Assembly: GCA_028023455.1 (NCBI GenBank)
Contig: JAQFVV010006199.1
Coordinates: 7,450,972-7,514,971 of the forward strand
Origin: Epiperipatus broadwayi
Taxonomy: Eukaryota; Onychophora; Udeonychophora; Euonychophora; Peripatidae
Reading direction: 5' to 3'
DNA: 64,000 nucleotides
The translations under genes were made by a program, and so were the position numbers. Positions 49,556 through 60,779 of the stretch are shown here, piece by piece. Below the pieces are notes generated by a model. It worked only from the letters and a program-made list of their open reading frames with translations, did not search any database and was not told where the DNA came from. The stretch's first letter is position 1. Every line of letters starts with the position of its first letter.

Positions 49556-51600
49556 TCAACCATTATCAATCCACTGCAGGATGAAGGTCTCTCCAAGTTT
49601 AATCCATCTTCTCCGATCTTTAGCTTCTCTTCTCCACAACACCCCTGCACATTTTCTTATTTCATCCATCCATCTCACATGTGGTCTTTCTCTGGGTCTT
49701 TTACAACCTCTTGGAATCCAGTTTAAAATTTCAATTGTCCATCTATTATCATCTCTTCTAGCAATATGTCCAGCCCAACTCCATTTCAATCTTTTAATTT
49801 TTTCAATAAGGTCAGTAACACCTGTTTGTTGTCTTACCCATACATTGCGTTTTCGATCTCTTCTTGTTACTCCCAACATACATCTCTCCATACTCCTTTG
49901 AGTGGTCTGAAGTCTCTGTATTGTTCTTCTATTAAGTGTCCAAGTCTCAGATCCATAAGTAAGAACTGGTAAAACACATTTGTTAAAAACCTTCCTTTTC
50001 AAACACATAGGCATATTTCCTTTTAGTATCAAGTTATTTCTACCAAAAGCACTCCAACCAAGTTTAATTCTATGATTAATTTCCTCCATTATGTTTCCAT
50101 CTGTATTAATAATCTGACCAAGGTATTTGTAACTGTTAACTTCTTCTAATTCTTCATAATCAATCTTTATTTTCATATTTTGAGCAAATCGATTAAACAT
50201 TACTTTAGTCTTTTTAACATTTATCTTTAGTCCTACTTTTCTACTTTCATCTGCTAACTCCTGCAACATTTCCTGCAGCTCTGAAGCATTATTTGCAAAA
50301 ATAACTACATCATCTGCGAAATCTAAATGACTTACTCTCCATTTACTTTTACTCCTTTAGTTTCCCATTTTAATCCACAAAATACTTCTTGCAGCACTGC
50401 TGTAAAGAGTTTTGGAGATATGGAGTCACCTTGTCTTACACCTTTCTCAATGTTGATTTTTTCCAGTATCATTATGTAATCTAATTGTTGCTATTGCATT
50501 TTTATAAATATTCTTTACAATATGACAATATCCTGAATCTATACCTTGATGATCCAATGCTTTAATCACTGAAGAAATGTGTATAGAATCGAATGCCTTT
50601 TCATAATCTACAAATCCAAAACATAATGACAACTCATATTTGTTTGTCCTTTCTATGACTTCTCTCAATACCTGGATATGATCTATTGTACTAAAACCAC
50701 TTTTAAATCCAGCTTGTTCTCTTGGTTGGTGGAAATCCAAAGTTCTCTGTAGACGAGTTGTAATTATCTTGGTAAAAATTTTATATAGAACTGATAAAAG
50801 GCTGATAGGTCTGTAATTTCTAATATCTTCTTTATCACCTTTTTTAAATATTAATATTATTACTGCATTCTTCCAATCTTCCAGTACATCATTATCATTT
50901 AGACATTTGGTATATAACTTTGCTAAAATTGTTTCTATTTCTTCACCTGCTTCTTTTAATATATCAATTATAATTCCATCATTTCCTGGAACCTTTCCTT
51001 TCTACACTTAATTGCATGTCTCACTTCTTCATTTAAAATTCTGGGCAATTCGGAAGATGTAATAGATATAGGAGGTACTTGTTCTTTATTACTATATAAT
51101 TCTTGATAAAAATCTTCTACCAATTTCATGATGTCATCTCTCTTTTTAGTAATAATTCCATCTTTTTTTCTTATTGCAGATATAAATTTCCTACCAATAC
51201 CAAAATGTTGTTTAACATTTTTGAGACTTTTATTTTTTTCTACAGCTTTCCTTGCTATTTCACAGTTATACTTTCTTATATCATTTTCAACTCTTTTCCG
51301 TACCATTTTACAAAATTCGAGATATTCAATTCTTTTTAATACATCATTTTTGTATATCTTCATATTCCTTCTTTTCTTCATAAATTCTCTAGTCTCAGTA
51401 GAAATTTTATTAGTCAATTGCTGCTTTTTTCTACCAGCTATGTTTGTTGCAGTTTTTAAAAGTGTATCAGTTATTTTCATATTAATTTCATTCAAATCTG
51501 AATCATGTTCAAAATCTCCTAACACTTGAAACCTATTTGTAAGTTCTAATTTAAATTCATTAGAATGTTTCTGAAGATTAGAAATATCAACTGTAAATAT
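49556..51600 (-). pseudogene. RTE ORF, linker and reverse transcriptase part
   Basis: After the first frameshift the frame continues with a basic linker (51525-50996). RT follows across three more frameshifts: N-Y-R-P-I-S-L-L fingers (about 50820), F-V-D-Y-E-K-A-F-D with the first catalytic Asp (about 50610), G-V-R-Q-G-D-S-I-S-P (about 50435) and the F-A-D-D-V-V catalytic pair (about 50310). G-L-K-I-N-V-K-K-T-K and Y-K-Y-L-G come next. The C-terminal part has Y-G-S-E-T-W-T-L, a W-A-G-H-I-A-R-R segment and R-P-H-V-R-W-M-D-E-I, typical of RTE. All catalytic residues survive; only the indels stop translation. The natural stop is at 49556-49558. Confidence 0.9.
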
Positions 51601-52504
51601 TGTTTTTCTTAATAATTTTTGTCTCTAGTTTTACATTAACACGTAACTTACACCTTACTAATCGATGATCACTTCCTGTGTTAAATTTATTAAGAACATT
51701 ACAATCTTGAAATATGTATTTTCTGTTAGTCAAAATATAATCCAATTCTGCTGTACCTTCATTTGGATGCTTCCATGTCCATTTCCTTTTAACATTTTTT
51801 TCAAAAAATGAATTCATAATATAAAGTTTTTCTTTTTCTGCAAACTCCACAAGTCTATGTCCTCTCTCATTTCTATTACCATAACCAAAATTACCTACAG
51901 CAATTTCATCTTTCATTTGTCTACCAATTCTAGCATTAAAGTCTCCCATAACAATTTTAAAATGTTGTTTACTCTGATCAAAAGCCTTTTGTACATCCAT
52001 ATAAAAATCTTCTACTACTTCATCACTATGAGAACTTGTTGGGGCATAAACCTGAATTATCTGCATTTGGTATCTGCTATTAAGTTGTATAACTAATCTT
52101 GCCACTCTGTCCGATACACCATCAATCTCCACAATATTGTTCTTCCACTTTTTATTTATAATGAATCCTACTCCACTTGTATTTCCAATATGTGTGCCTT
52201 TATAATAGAGTATATGTCCACTTTTTAAATCAATTGTTTCTTCTCCTTTTCTTCTAACTTCACAAAGTCCAATAATGTCCCATTTAATATAAGACAGTTC
52301 TTCTTCTAATTCTTGCAATCTTCCTTCACTTGAAAGTGATCTGCAGTTGTAAGCAACTAAATAAAAAGTCGTCATCAAATGGCAGCCTGGGTCTGCAATC
52401 AGGGGATTCTTAGCACCCTCTGCCTTCGGCCACCAACCGCTGCCTTGGTTGGTGACTTTACAGCCTCCTGGGAATAAGGGCCATGCTTTATTTTTGTCTG
52501 TCAT
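51600..52504 (-). pseudogene. RTE ORF, AP-like endonuclease part
   Basis: About 300 codons on the minus strand from the ATG at 52504. The APE-type endonuclease motifs are in order: Y-N-C-R-S-L near residue 55, I-G-L-C-E-V-R-R with the metal-binding Glu near 80, Q-V-Y-A-P-T near 152, M-G-D-F-N-A-R with the catalytic Asp and Asn near 190, L-D-Y-I-L-T near 255 and G-S-D-H-R-L-V with the catalytic His near 280. The enzyme nicks target DNA to prime reverse transcription. All catalytic residues are present. The first 30 residues (K-A-W-P-L-F-P-G-G-C-K) precede the domain. A frameshift at about 51605, in a run of T, ends this frame 60 bp before the next one resumes. Confidence 0.9.
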
Positions 52505-52807
52505 AATTGTATATATGTATGGGAAAAATATTTATCATTTACACAAACATTCATTCTGCCTTATCAGGCACTGAGAAGAAAGACCATGGTGTTTCTTGAT
52601 CTTAAACTCAGAGGTAAAAAGCCAATAAACTCATGAGCAGCCCATCCATGTTCGTATACTATATGAATAATCACATAGTAATAACAGCTGCAATGACAAG
52701 AATGTATGGAGTGGACATTAGGAATTTGCCCTGCTCGGTTCCTTTAAGGCCTCCAAGAGGAATCAAAGGGTCTCCTTTCAGTTAATAGTAAACTCCTTTC
52801 TGCAGCC
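52505..52807 (-). promoter_or_regulatory. 5' region of the full-length RTE
   Basis: These 300 bases between the target duplication and the first ATG (52504) are clearly less AT-rich than the host DNA. They presumably hold the internal Pol II promoter that autonomous LINEs need. No specific promoter motif is identified. Confidence 0.5.
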
Positions 52808-52818
52808 TACAATTATAT

Positions 52819-53918
52819 ATATTTAAATATTTACAAATATATACGCACAATCCACGCAGTTATAATATATATAAATTCATGAATAATTTTATCATGAATT
52901 TATTAATAGCATTGATCAATTTAAACCTTAAACAAATTACTTTTAACACACATTTTTGAAATAAGTTTTTTTTTATGGAAATTAGCGTGGATTGAACGTA
53001 TAAAGTCCCATTGCATCGGAAATTCAAGGTTAGTACTAGGGTTTGAAGTGAGCTTATGGCTAGATGTCATGAAGTTAGGATCGAACTCAGATCCGACTGC
53101 TTCACAAGTCTATTCTTTTGCAAATCTTTTTCTTCACATATTTACCCATCAGATATTGGAAGAGAAGTTGTCTTTTAGAAAATTTATAAAAAGCTGTTAA
53201 CAGATTTTCCAATAACTCACTATATTTTCCTCATATCAGACTCTAATCAAGATTTGATTTTGGATGTGTAATCAAGAATTTTTTCCAAATCACTGAAGAA
53301 TTATAGCATTAAAAAGAGACTTTTTGTGGAATTAATTCAGTTTTTTTTTTTTTTTTGTTTTTTTAGGCGCTATCATAAAATTTATTGCATTTGATCATTC
53401 TAGAAACTCTTATCAGATTCAGGACAGTCCATGATTGTTGCACTCAACTACTTTATAAATGGATTTCAATATCCATTAATTATTATATATATGAATGAAA
53501 TACCACACTGCTAAATATTATCAAATGTATAGATAAAGTTGTAAAATTAAAAGAATTAAGCCATTGTGGGCCTATCTTCTGATTGGAATCTTAAAGGGAT
53601 TCCTTTACAATATGTTTACCTTAAAATCATTTGTCTTGAGAGCAACAAGAGGAAACGAAAAAATTTGGTATATTATAAATTCTGTAAATGTGATTAATAT
53701 AAAGGATAGTGGCGTTCACCTTAGTAAACACTGGTTTAATTTGATTGCATGATTTACACACACATGTATTTATACATGCAAATTTATTAAAATCTCCTAC
53801 TTTAAACTCATCTTTATATACAGTTGGGAATGCTAACACTTTCTTGCTAATCTCCTTTGTCAGTCGTGCTTTCACAAAGATACTCCTTATCGAAAACCTG
53901 GCTTAGCAGTTAATAAAT
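52819..53918. other. AT-rich stretch, nothing firmly recognised
   Basis: A slightly GC-richer patch at about 52985-53110 has, on the minus strand, gagttcgatcctaac, which resembles a Pol III box B. I see no box A or target duplication, so no SINE is called. Otherwise empty. Confidence 0.45.
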
Positions 53919-54026
53919 ATTGTTAGCCGAGAGGTCATCGCAGCTGCCTTGCAAGCAAGTAGTTTGTTGCAGACGGTTGTGGGTTCGCGTCCCGGCCGAT
54001 ACTATGACATATGAAAAAAAAAAAAA
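53919..54026 (+). mobile_element. tRNA-derived SINE, subfamily B
   Basis: It has box A tagccgagagg, the gcaagcaag variant, the gttgcagacgg block and a good box B, gggttcgcgtcccgg. The tail is ccgatactatgacatatg followed by 13 A residues (54014-54026). It is the cleanest subfamily B copy. Flanking duplications are not clear. Confidence 0.88.
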
Positions 54027-54312
54027 TTGTATTTATACTTAATTTTGTTGCAGTAATTATTGTCTACATACTCTTGTGGAAATAGCTTATTTATTAAATA
54101 AATAATTGCAATTCTGGCAACATAAAAAGAAATTATGGTCTTTATTAATTAGTAAAATAAGAATTATTTATTTAATTTTTAAAATAATCATATTCTGTTT
54201 GTATTAATAAAAACGCAAAATTATTTGTGAAATAACGATAAGAGAAAAACAAATCGGTAAGAAATGATGGGCAAAATCACCAGTTTTTATTTATGTAAAT
54301 ACATTACTTGTG
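54027..54312. other. AT-rich stretch, nothing recognised
   Basis: Short gap between the SINE and the foldback element; no gene. Confidence 0.5.
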
Positions 54313-54363
54313 GCAAAATAAGAGTCATAGATCACATGACCCTATCTCTTAAGCTTGTAAGTT

Positions 54364-54656
54364 ATAAACAATGAGGATTGCCAATTCCTCTTCAAGCTTT
54401 ATGAGATAAATGCTTAACCAGAGCCAGCACTTAAAATATGTCAGGAACCCCCTTCCAAACCTCTGACCATGGTTTCGTGCTTTGGCACTCCTCAGAGAGG
54501 TGTCAGGGTAGGTTCAGGTACTAGATCTAGTGTCAAAGCACGAAACCATGGTCAGAGGTTTGGGAGGGGGTTCCTGACAGAGATATTTTAAGTGCTGGCT
54601 CTGGCTAAGCATTTATCATAAAGCTTGTAGAGGAATTGGCAATCCTCATTGTTTAC
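54364..54656. repeat. Long foldback (inverted-repeat) element
   Basis: The arms of about 126 bp (54364-54489 and 54531-54656) are near-perfect reverse complements around a loop of about 41 bp. Landmarks are aaacaatgaggattgccaat at the outer ends and aaaccatggtcagaggtttg near the centre of the right arm. It is clearly GC-richer than its surroundings. A 12-bp direct repeat, acattacttgtg, lies at 54301-54312 and 54655-54666 and may be a target duplication enclosing the arms plus about 50 bp. No coding frame; a foldback MITE is likely. Confidence 0.85.
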
Positions 54657-54666
54657 ATTACTTGTG

Positions 54667-55649
54667 TACTTTTTATTTTTTCATAATTGTATTATTTCTG
54701 ATTTTTTTTTTTAAAAATTTTTATTGATAGTCATAATTTGTATATGTATTGTGCTCTATATGTTAAACTATTTTTTGCTAATTTACACTATTCAACTGGA
54801 GGGGTTGCAACAAAATATAGCGGATACAGACACCCCTCTATGTATATGATAATTTTATTTATCCTAAATAGTTACTGCATGCATAATGACTGTAAAACTT
54901 TTTAGATTGATTTTTTAATTGAGGAATAACAATCTTAATTTGGCCATTGAATGCAATTGTTGTACTTTTCTGTTATTTTAGTGCTTAAATGTTATATCCT
55001 ATTATGCTAAAAATAAATTTGTTATATTTAATGAAAAGGACCCAAGCATTCAAGAGCATGACGTGAAGTTTAATTGGTTTTTTATAGATAGGTGTTTCTT
55101 CTCACCTATCTGACCTCACATAAGTGTTAAATATAAAAATTATAATTTTAAAGATAAAAATTCCCCAGCCTTGCACACACATTCCTCTCTATATAGATTA
55201 TACATAATCTTTTTTTTTTTAAAAAATATAAATTATTCAAATTTTATCCCAAAGTTATATTTCAGTCGTATTTACAGCTGTGATTTCATTAAATATTTAG
55301 TTCATATGTAGAAAAAGAGTTAGAGAAACTATTACCACTTTGCATATTTATTAAGTGGAGGTAAACATTACTACGACCACCACCGGCAACCTAGGAGAGA
55401 AAAAAAATCATTTAATGAATCTGTGCGAGGTGAGTCTAGTTATTATTTAAAGAAAAAGAATAAATAAAATCTCCAAGAATTTTTCATTAGGATAGTTGTA
55501 ATGAGCGTATGATTTCTGCCTTTATTTGTAACTTGGTGGGAGGTTTGAACACTTTGCATACTTTTAAACCCACTTTATATATATATTAATTATCATATTT
55601 CTGTCAAAAATAATTAACATTAATTTTTTTTATTGTTTTTGTTTTTTAG
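54667..55649. other. Gene-free stretch, probable intron of the Src42A-like gene
   Basis: No earlier exon of the kinase (SH3 domain) can be recognised. A GTGAGT donor-like site at about 55429-55435 follows a short open stretch, but its translation does not match Src42A. Confidence 0.45.
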
Positions 55650-55771
55650 ATGGTATTTTGGAAAAATAAAAAGGATTGAAGCTGAGAAAAAATTGTTATT
55701 ACCCGAAAATGAGCACGGAGCATTTTTAATTAGAGATAGTGAAAGTAGAAGAAATGATTTCTCTTTATCAG
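55650..55771 (+). CDS. Src42A: Src42A-like tyrosine kinase, exon for the first half of the SH2 domain
   Basis: This 122-bp exon has a pyrimidine-rich acceptor (tgttttttag|a) and a g|gtatat donor. It starts with the last base of a codon and ends with the first, so it uses a phase 2 and a phase 1 intron. The 40 residues run from [10 protein letters not shown] to [26 protein letters not shown] is characteristic of Src42A, the FRK-related Src-family kinase of protostomes, and differs from Src64-type SH2 domains. The Arg of F-L-I-R (55732-55734) is the phosphotyrosine-binding residue and is intact. SH3 exons should lie upstream and the rest of SH2 plus the kinase domain downstream. I found neither within the window, so introns are long or this is an isolated exon copy. 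Confidence 0.85.
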
Positions 55772-56610
55772 GTATATCGAGTAATATAACTATTATACTA
55801 TATGTTTATATTTACACACATAATTTATATATTTATGTATGTTGAGTTTTCTACCTATAGATTATGTTTAGATATCTAGGCAATATTGGCCAAGAAATAA
55901 TCACTATTGGTGATAGTTGCTATTGATTGTCCATTCTTCTTGTAATATTGATACCATTGATTTATAATCATATACAGTATTATATTTTACTTTCAGATAT
56001 GTATTATATTTATTCAAAAATGCTCAGTTTTATTGCAGATATTTGACAGTTTATAAACATGCTTTCCCTCTCACATAGATAGAAAAATATATTTTTGCAA
56101 ATATAATTGAAAAAGTCTCCGTAGATATTGATTTGTTAGGCATTGTTTGATGTACTAGGAATTATATATCAATATATTCATGTCTAATAGTTTAAACAGA
56201 AATGTAGGTGTAGATTATGTTTAAATGTTTTATATTTAAATTTAAAATATAAATTATATGTACAGTATCATATCACGATTACAGTTTTACCATGATTACT
56301 GTTATCTCCTATCTTTTTTTGTGTTAGATACTATAATAGATTACTATATTTGTTATACACTAAAACAGACCACACTATATCAATATACATAACTTCAATT
56401 GTATGCTCCACCCTCCCCCAAATGTAAATAAACAAAAAAATATATCTGAGCATCCATTTTTCCATTTCTGAGTATCATATTCTGAATTTGATGTGCAATA
56501 TTTTACATATTACTTCATTCCTTTCATTTGTATTTATAAAACATTTTTAAAGTTTGTAATCGAAAAGCTTTTATTTTCTTTATATGAATTAATCTCTTTT
56601 TCTTTCTTAG
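55772..56610. other. Probable intron
   Basis: AT-rich with no reading frame of note. The end from about 56450 carries the start of a dispersed repeat (catttttccatttctgag). Confidence 0.5.
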
Positions 56611-56720
56611 ACACAACTGAGTATGCTTTCAGTGTGGTACACCGGAATCATAATTCTGACTGTTTGGCTAGATATGCTGCCCTATTTCTTGAGGAACAAC
56701 TACCAATTCCATTTGGTTGA
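56611..56720 (+). CDS. Candidate terminal exon, unidentified protein
   Basis: A strong acceptor (ctttttctttcttag|ac) opens a frame of 36 codons that ends in a TGA at 56718-56720. The peptide contains Y-A-F-S-V-V-H-R-N-H-N-S-D and R-Y-A-A-L-F-L-E-E-Q-L-P. Its codon composition is more balanced than the surrounding DNA, which favours real coding. I do not recognise the family. It starts with two bases of a codon, so its phase fits the donor of the Src42A-like exon (joining would give Asp). However, the sequence is not the rest of an SH2 domain. It may be an alternative 3' end giving a truncated kinase, the last exon of another plus-strand gene, or a chance open stretch in a repeat. Confidence 0.4.
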
Positions 56721-56744
56721 AAGTTAAATATTGTTTTCTTCCTT

Positions 56745-57119
56745 ATTGTAGTTGGAAATAAACTACGGTCTTTAACTTTTCTCTTTCTGTCATCGTGTTC
56801 CATGCAAAGTAGATTGATAGTCTTTGGATCGAAGGCATGACCAAATTCTTGTTCATTTCCCAGAAGATGGATTTATATTTGGGATTGTTTTTTGCATGTT
56901 TATATAGATATTTGTGTTGGGTTATTATTATGATGATTTTTGCTTTTGATTTCCCATAGTATATATCTATATAAGCATGCAAAAAATTATCCCAAATATA
57001 AATACATCTTCTGAGAACATGAACAACAATTCAGTCATGTCTTTCTTCCAAAGAATGTCACTTTAGTTTGCATAGAATGATGTGGCAGAAAGAGAGTGGG
57101 GTTTATTGTCAACCACAAT
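56745..57119. repeat. Foldback element, arms of about 165 bp
   Basis: The left arm (56745-56911) and right arm (56961-57119) are inverted copies. Examples are tttatatttgggattgtttt against its complement aaaattatcccaaatataaa, and ttctctttctgtcatcgtg against a gatgtggcagaaagagag segment. Inner arms match better than outer ones. The loop is about 50 bp. Outer termini begin attgtagttggaaataaac. No target duplication was found. Likely a MITE. Confidence 0.78.
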
Positions 57120-57620
57120 CAAGTCCTTAATAAGAATGAAAACAGTATTCAATTTTTGACCAATGTAATATGTAAAATCTAATTTAAATAATTATCATAA
57201 TTATTCTTCAATAAATAACCAGGCAATGAGAACTATGATTCTGGTGTACACATGGAAAGCATGCACAGTTATATTTAAGAAAAAGAGCCTAATTTATATG
57301 AAGAAAATGATAAACCAATTTGTTTGCAGATGTTAAAAACGTTTTGCTAATTTTAACATTTTGCATAATAAAATGTTTTCTAAATATAGTGCTAAAAGTT
57401 TTACCAAATTTTAGAACATGATTAAAGTTGATACTTACTTAAAAATATCAAAACAAATAAAGGAATTGTAGTTTCTTAGTAACAAAAAATAACAAGACTA
57501 CTATTACATTTCTATATAAAAAAGTTATTGAAACAAAAAAATACCGTTCAAACTGTATTTAATGGGAATGAAAACGAGACATTTCACTATTTACTTTATT
57601 TAAAAAATAAAATAAGTACA

Positions 57621-60600
57621 ATTAAGCCCCCCCCCCCATTCCTAAACTAGATGCCCCCACAGCTTCCATTCATGTTAATAGAAAATTAACAATTTTTTAA
57701 AAACAATTACCATAAAACAAAAATTCATAATGTTGATTCTCGCAAAAAGAAAAATCATGCAAGATTTATCAAAATTGGTGCAATATTTGTTGAGTTATTT
57801 AATAACAAGCATTTCAAATTTATATATATATATAAGGATAAGGTTAAAGGAAAGAAAAAGAATAAATGATTATTGGCAATTTATACATAATAGAGCTGCC
57901 TTTAATTTAAGTATTCCTGATTTTTTTGTTTTCGAGCTCTAGTATTTATCCTGATTGTTGACTGCAAATCCTTTAATGTTTATTGAAAGATTTGAATTAT
58001 ACTTTAACACATTGATGACACTGACTTGTATGTAATTCATTTAACATATTTATCAAGTTTAGAATGTGCAGGTAATAACTCTCAGACATGGTTTTCTAAA
58101 TTATTTACTTTTAAAAATAATAGTATAGCATGTAATAAATTGACAATCTTTTATTAAGTGCTTTATAAATTACTTTAAACAATTAAAATTATTCACTAGT
58201 ATTTTAAATAATTCTTCAAATATAGTTTTATAAGTCTTATATTTTTAAATTAATAAGTTTGTTTATTTGTTAATAACTCCATAACTATTGCCCCAATCTC
58301 CTTAGGAGCATTTTTTTTTTCAATGAAATAATGTATTGATAATTATCAAATTTGTTAGAAAATATTATTTTTAATTGATTAAAAATTTCCATAAAGGTCA
58401 TTGCTAATACAAACTTTCAAATTTTGTATTGGTGTATTTGCTCATATTCCCAAAATATTTCAAGGTATTAAGATCATAAAGCAAAAAATAGCCTATATTA
58501 TAATTCTCCAAAAAGAAAAAAAAAGAGAAAGAAAACTGTGCAAAATAAGTAACAAGAAATACGAACTTTCACATTTACATATAAAATAAATGTCTTTTCA
58601 ATTTATTAGTAATAAATATTTTTTTAATTTTTTTTTTACTATAATTTAAATTTATATATGTATACTATGCATATAAAAAGCATCTCTATTATATATTATC
58701 ATGGAATTGCCAAAATATATTTACCAGTAGGTCACTAGTTATTATGAAGAATTTTGGTCTAGGGGAAATGATTATCTGTTCATTAACGACCAACAGGTGA
58801 TCGTGTAAAAAGTGGAGTGATTATAACTCAAAAATTTATTCTATTTGTTAATGCCAATGAATTTTGATCAGACTGAAGCTTACATCAAGGACAAGCCTCC
58901 ATTATTATGCTAATGTAAATATTAAAATAATATACTTGTATATCAGATGAGAAATTTAATGAGAAACTATGAATTAACTATAGTAATAAATTTATTTAAT
59001 AAAACAATAAAATATAAACTATATAATATCTTTTCTATTTACATAAATTAAATATGGAACATACATGACAGAAATTTAATATTTAAAATCTACTTGAGGA
59101 ATCAATCAAGGATGAATATATATTTTTAATTTTCCTCAAACTTGATTGACTTATTAGTTTTTAAGTTAACCATAAAATTATAACTTCTACAATATTTTAA
59201 AATTAATGTTTTCATTCTTTTATATCATATTTGAATTTAAATATATAACTAAGAAAAGGAAAAAAAAATCAATATATTAATTTTCTTTTAAAAAGAAAAT
59301 GAGTATTTTCCAGAGTAAAATTTGTTTTGACATTGTAATATAAATTACTATTATTCAATAAAAGTCATTTAAAAGACTATATCAAATTGCTCTTATTTTG
59401 TTTTTCGGTTGAGCTCAATACACTTTAGATATTAATCTGAATTTAACAATGAGATCTCTGGCCATAATGAATCTATCATCATAATTTCATGTCTAAATTC
59501 AACCGGGAAAATTTTTCCAGAAAGAACAATTTCCTTTTTGATAGTCGTGCGTTATAATAAAGGAAATCAGATATATCTAATATGTGTACATACTCCTCTT
59601 CCTTATGATTTCTTTTTGTAATCCATAGTTAATTTTTAAATTTATTTATTTACTAATTATCGAGTTTGTTATAACATTTGCAAATAAGATCCGACATTAG
59701 TAGATATAATTAGCATTATGTAGTATTAAGGTATTATCATAATTTCATGAAGAAAGCTACATTTTCAGAAAGATGATGTTAGCACTCCAGCTAGCTTACT
59801 CCATCATAATTAATAAGTAGAAATATAGAATACAATTTATTTTCATAGCTGCTAATTTATGAGCAGTATAAAAAAGTGATCTAAAATTTTTAAAGCAGAT
59901 GATAACATTTTTTTTTCTTTGTTTAGCAACCATCAAAATTTCCATAGCTACCATCGAATTGTTTGAATTAATTTGTCTTCATTCCAGTAGTTTTTTTTTA
60001 AACTTGAGACTTAATATTTTGAAAATAATTAATTTTATTTTCAAATTATTATCTTAAAAATAAATAAAGAAATAAACTTTTCATTTCTTATAAATTATTA
60101 TTTTTTTAAGCTTGTTAATATATTATGTTTTGCTTTAAAAATAAATAAATAAATTTTTTACAAAGTTTAAAAGACATAATAACTATTTTGTATTTAATTT
60201 TAAAAGTTATACATGTGACCTATGATAGAGAGGTTACATACAAAAAAAAATATCTATATTATATATATGCTTGTTGAAAAGTACAGTACATATACAGTTC
60301 AATAAACAATACATATTCTATTCTAATCAAAGTTTATGAATAAAGTGACAGCTATATATGCATGGGGGGTGGGTGGGACTTGAAATAAAATATAGCTGAT
60401 ATCACAACTCCACCATATTTGATTTCAAGACCCATAGCAAATAGCATAAATTAACAGGTGTAATCTTATTCTTTGTTCACAATATTGTACAATGTATTGC
60501 ATAGTTAGAATACTATTCAGCACTTACACACATATATAGCACAGATATTCATTAATAAGATTATTATGTACAATTAACTATGATACAACTTAATTATAGT

Positions 60601-60779
60601 ATATATGTACTTTAAACTTATCAATAAAAATATAAAAAAAAGGGTGGAGTAATAAATTAATTTCATCACATTCTTTTTCAACAAAAAAAAAAAAGAAAAA
60701 GAAACTTATTGTATACTTTATTCTTGCAGAACAATAAGTTTTATTATAATTGAGTGTTTCTTCCAGAAAGTATTATATA
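57621..60779. other. AT-rich stretch, no exon recognised
   Basis: If the Src42A-like gene is real this is intron. A C-run at 57627-57637 and many A/T tracts are present. No continuation of the SH2 or kinase domain was found. Confidence 0.5.

Larger units (their letters stand above)
49548..52807 (-). mobile_element. Full-length RTE-type LINE (3260 bp)
   Basis: The element carries a roughly 300-bp 5' region, one long reading frame with APE endonuclease then reverse transcriptase, and a 3' end made of a (GAT)n tail. A perfect 11-bp direct repeat, tacaattatat, flanks it at 49537-49547 and 52808-52818, so both ends are defined. Length, domain order and tail are standard for the RTE clade, whose endonuclease part is often annotated in animals as 'craniofacial development protein 2-like'. 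The frame is free of ordinary stop codons but has four single-base frameshifts (about 51605, 50995, 50460 and 50331). Truncated relatives lie at 28.8, 30.35 and 38.5 kb. Confidence 0.92.
56450..57620 (+). repeat. Dispersed repeat, copy 2, interrupted
   Basis: Two blocks (about 56450-56500 and 57350-57620) match 16470-16930 in the same order and orientation. They are separated by about 850 bp that holds the candidate exon at 56611 and the foldback element at 56745. In copy 1 the interval is only about 170 bp, so the extra DNA was inserted here or lost there. Confidence 0.45.

Noticed and set aside
49581-49972. Plus-strand open frames of 106 and 68 codons
   Set aside because: Antisense shadows of the RTE C-terminal coding region.
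51103-51529. Plus-strand hydrophobic-looking frames
   Set aside because: Antisense of the Lys-rich RTE linker; complementing AAR-rich codons gives Phe/Leu/Ser and looks membrane-like by accident.
52985-53110. Box B-like gagttcgatcc on the minus strand
   Set aside because: Box A not found and no tail or duplication; similarity is too short to call a SINE or tRNA.
55420-55435. SH3-side exon of the Src42A-like gene ending in gag|gtgagt
   Set aside because: The preceding open stretch does not encode the expected SH3/SH2 linker and the splice phase with the SH2 exon gives the wrong residue.
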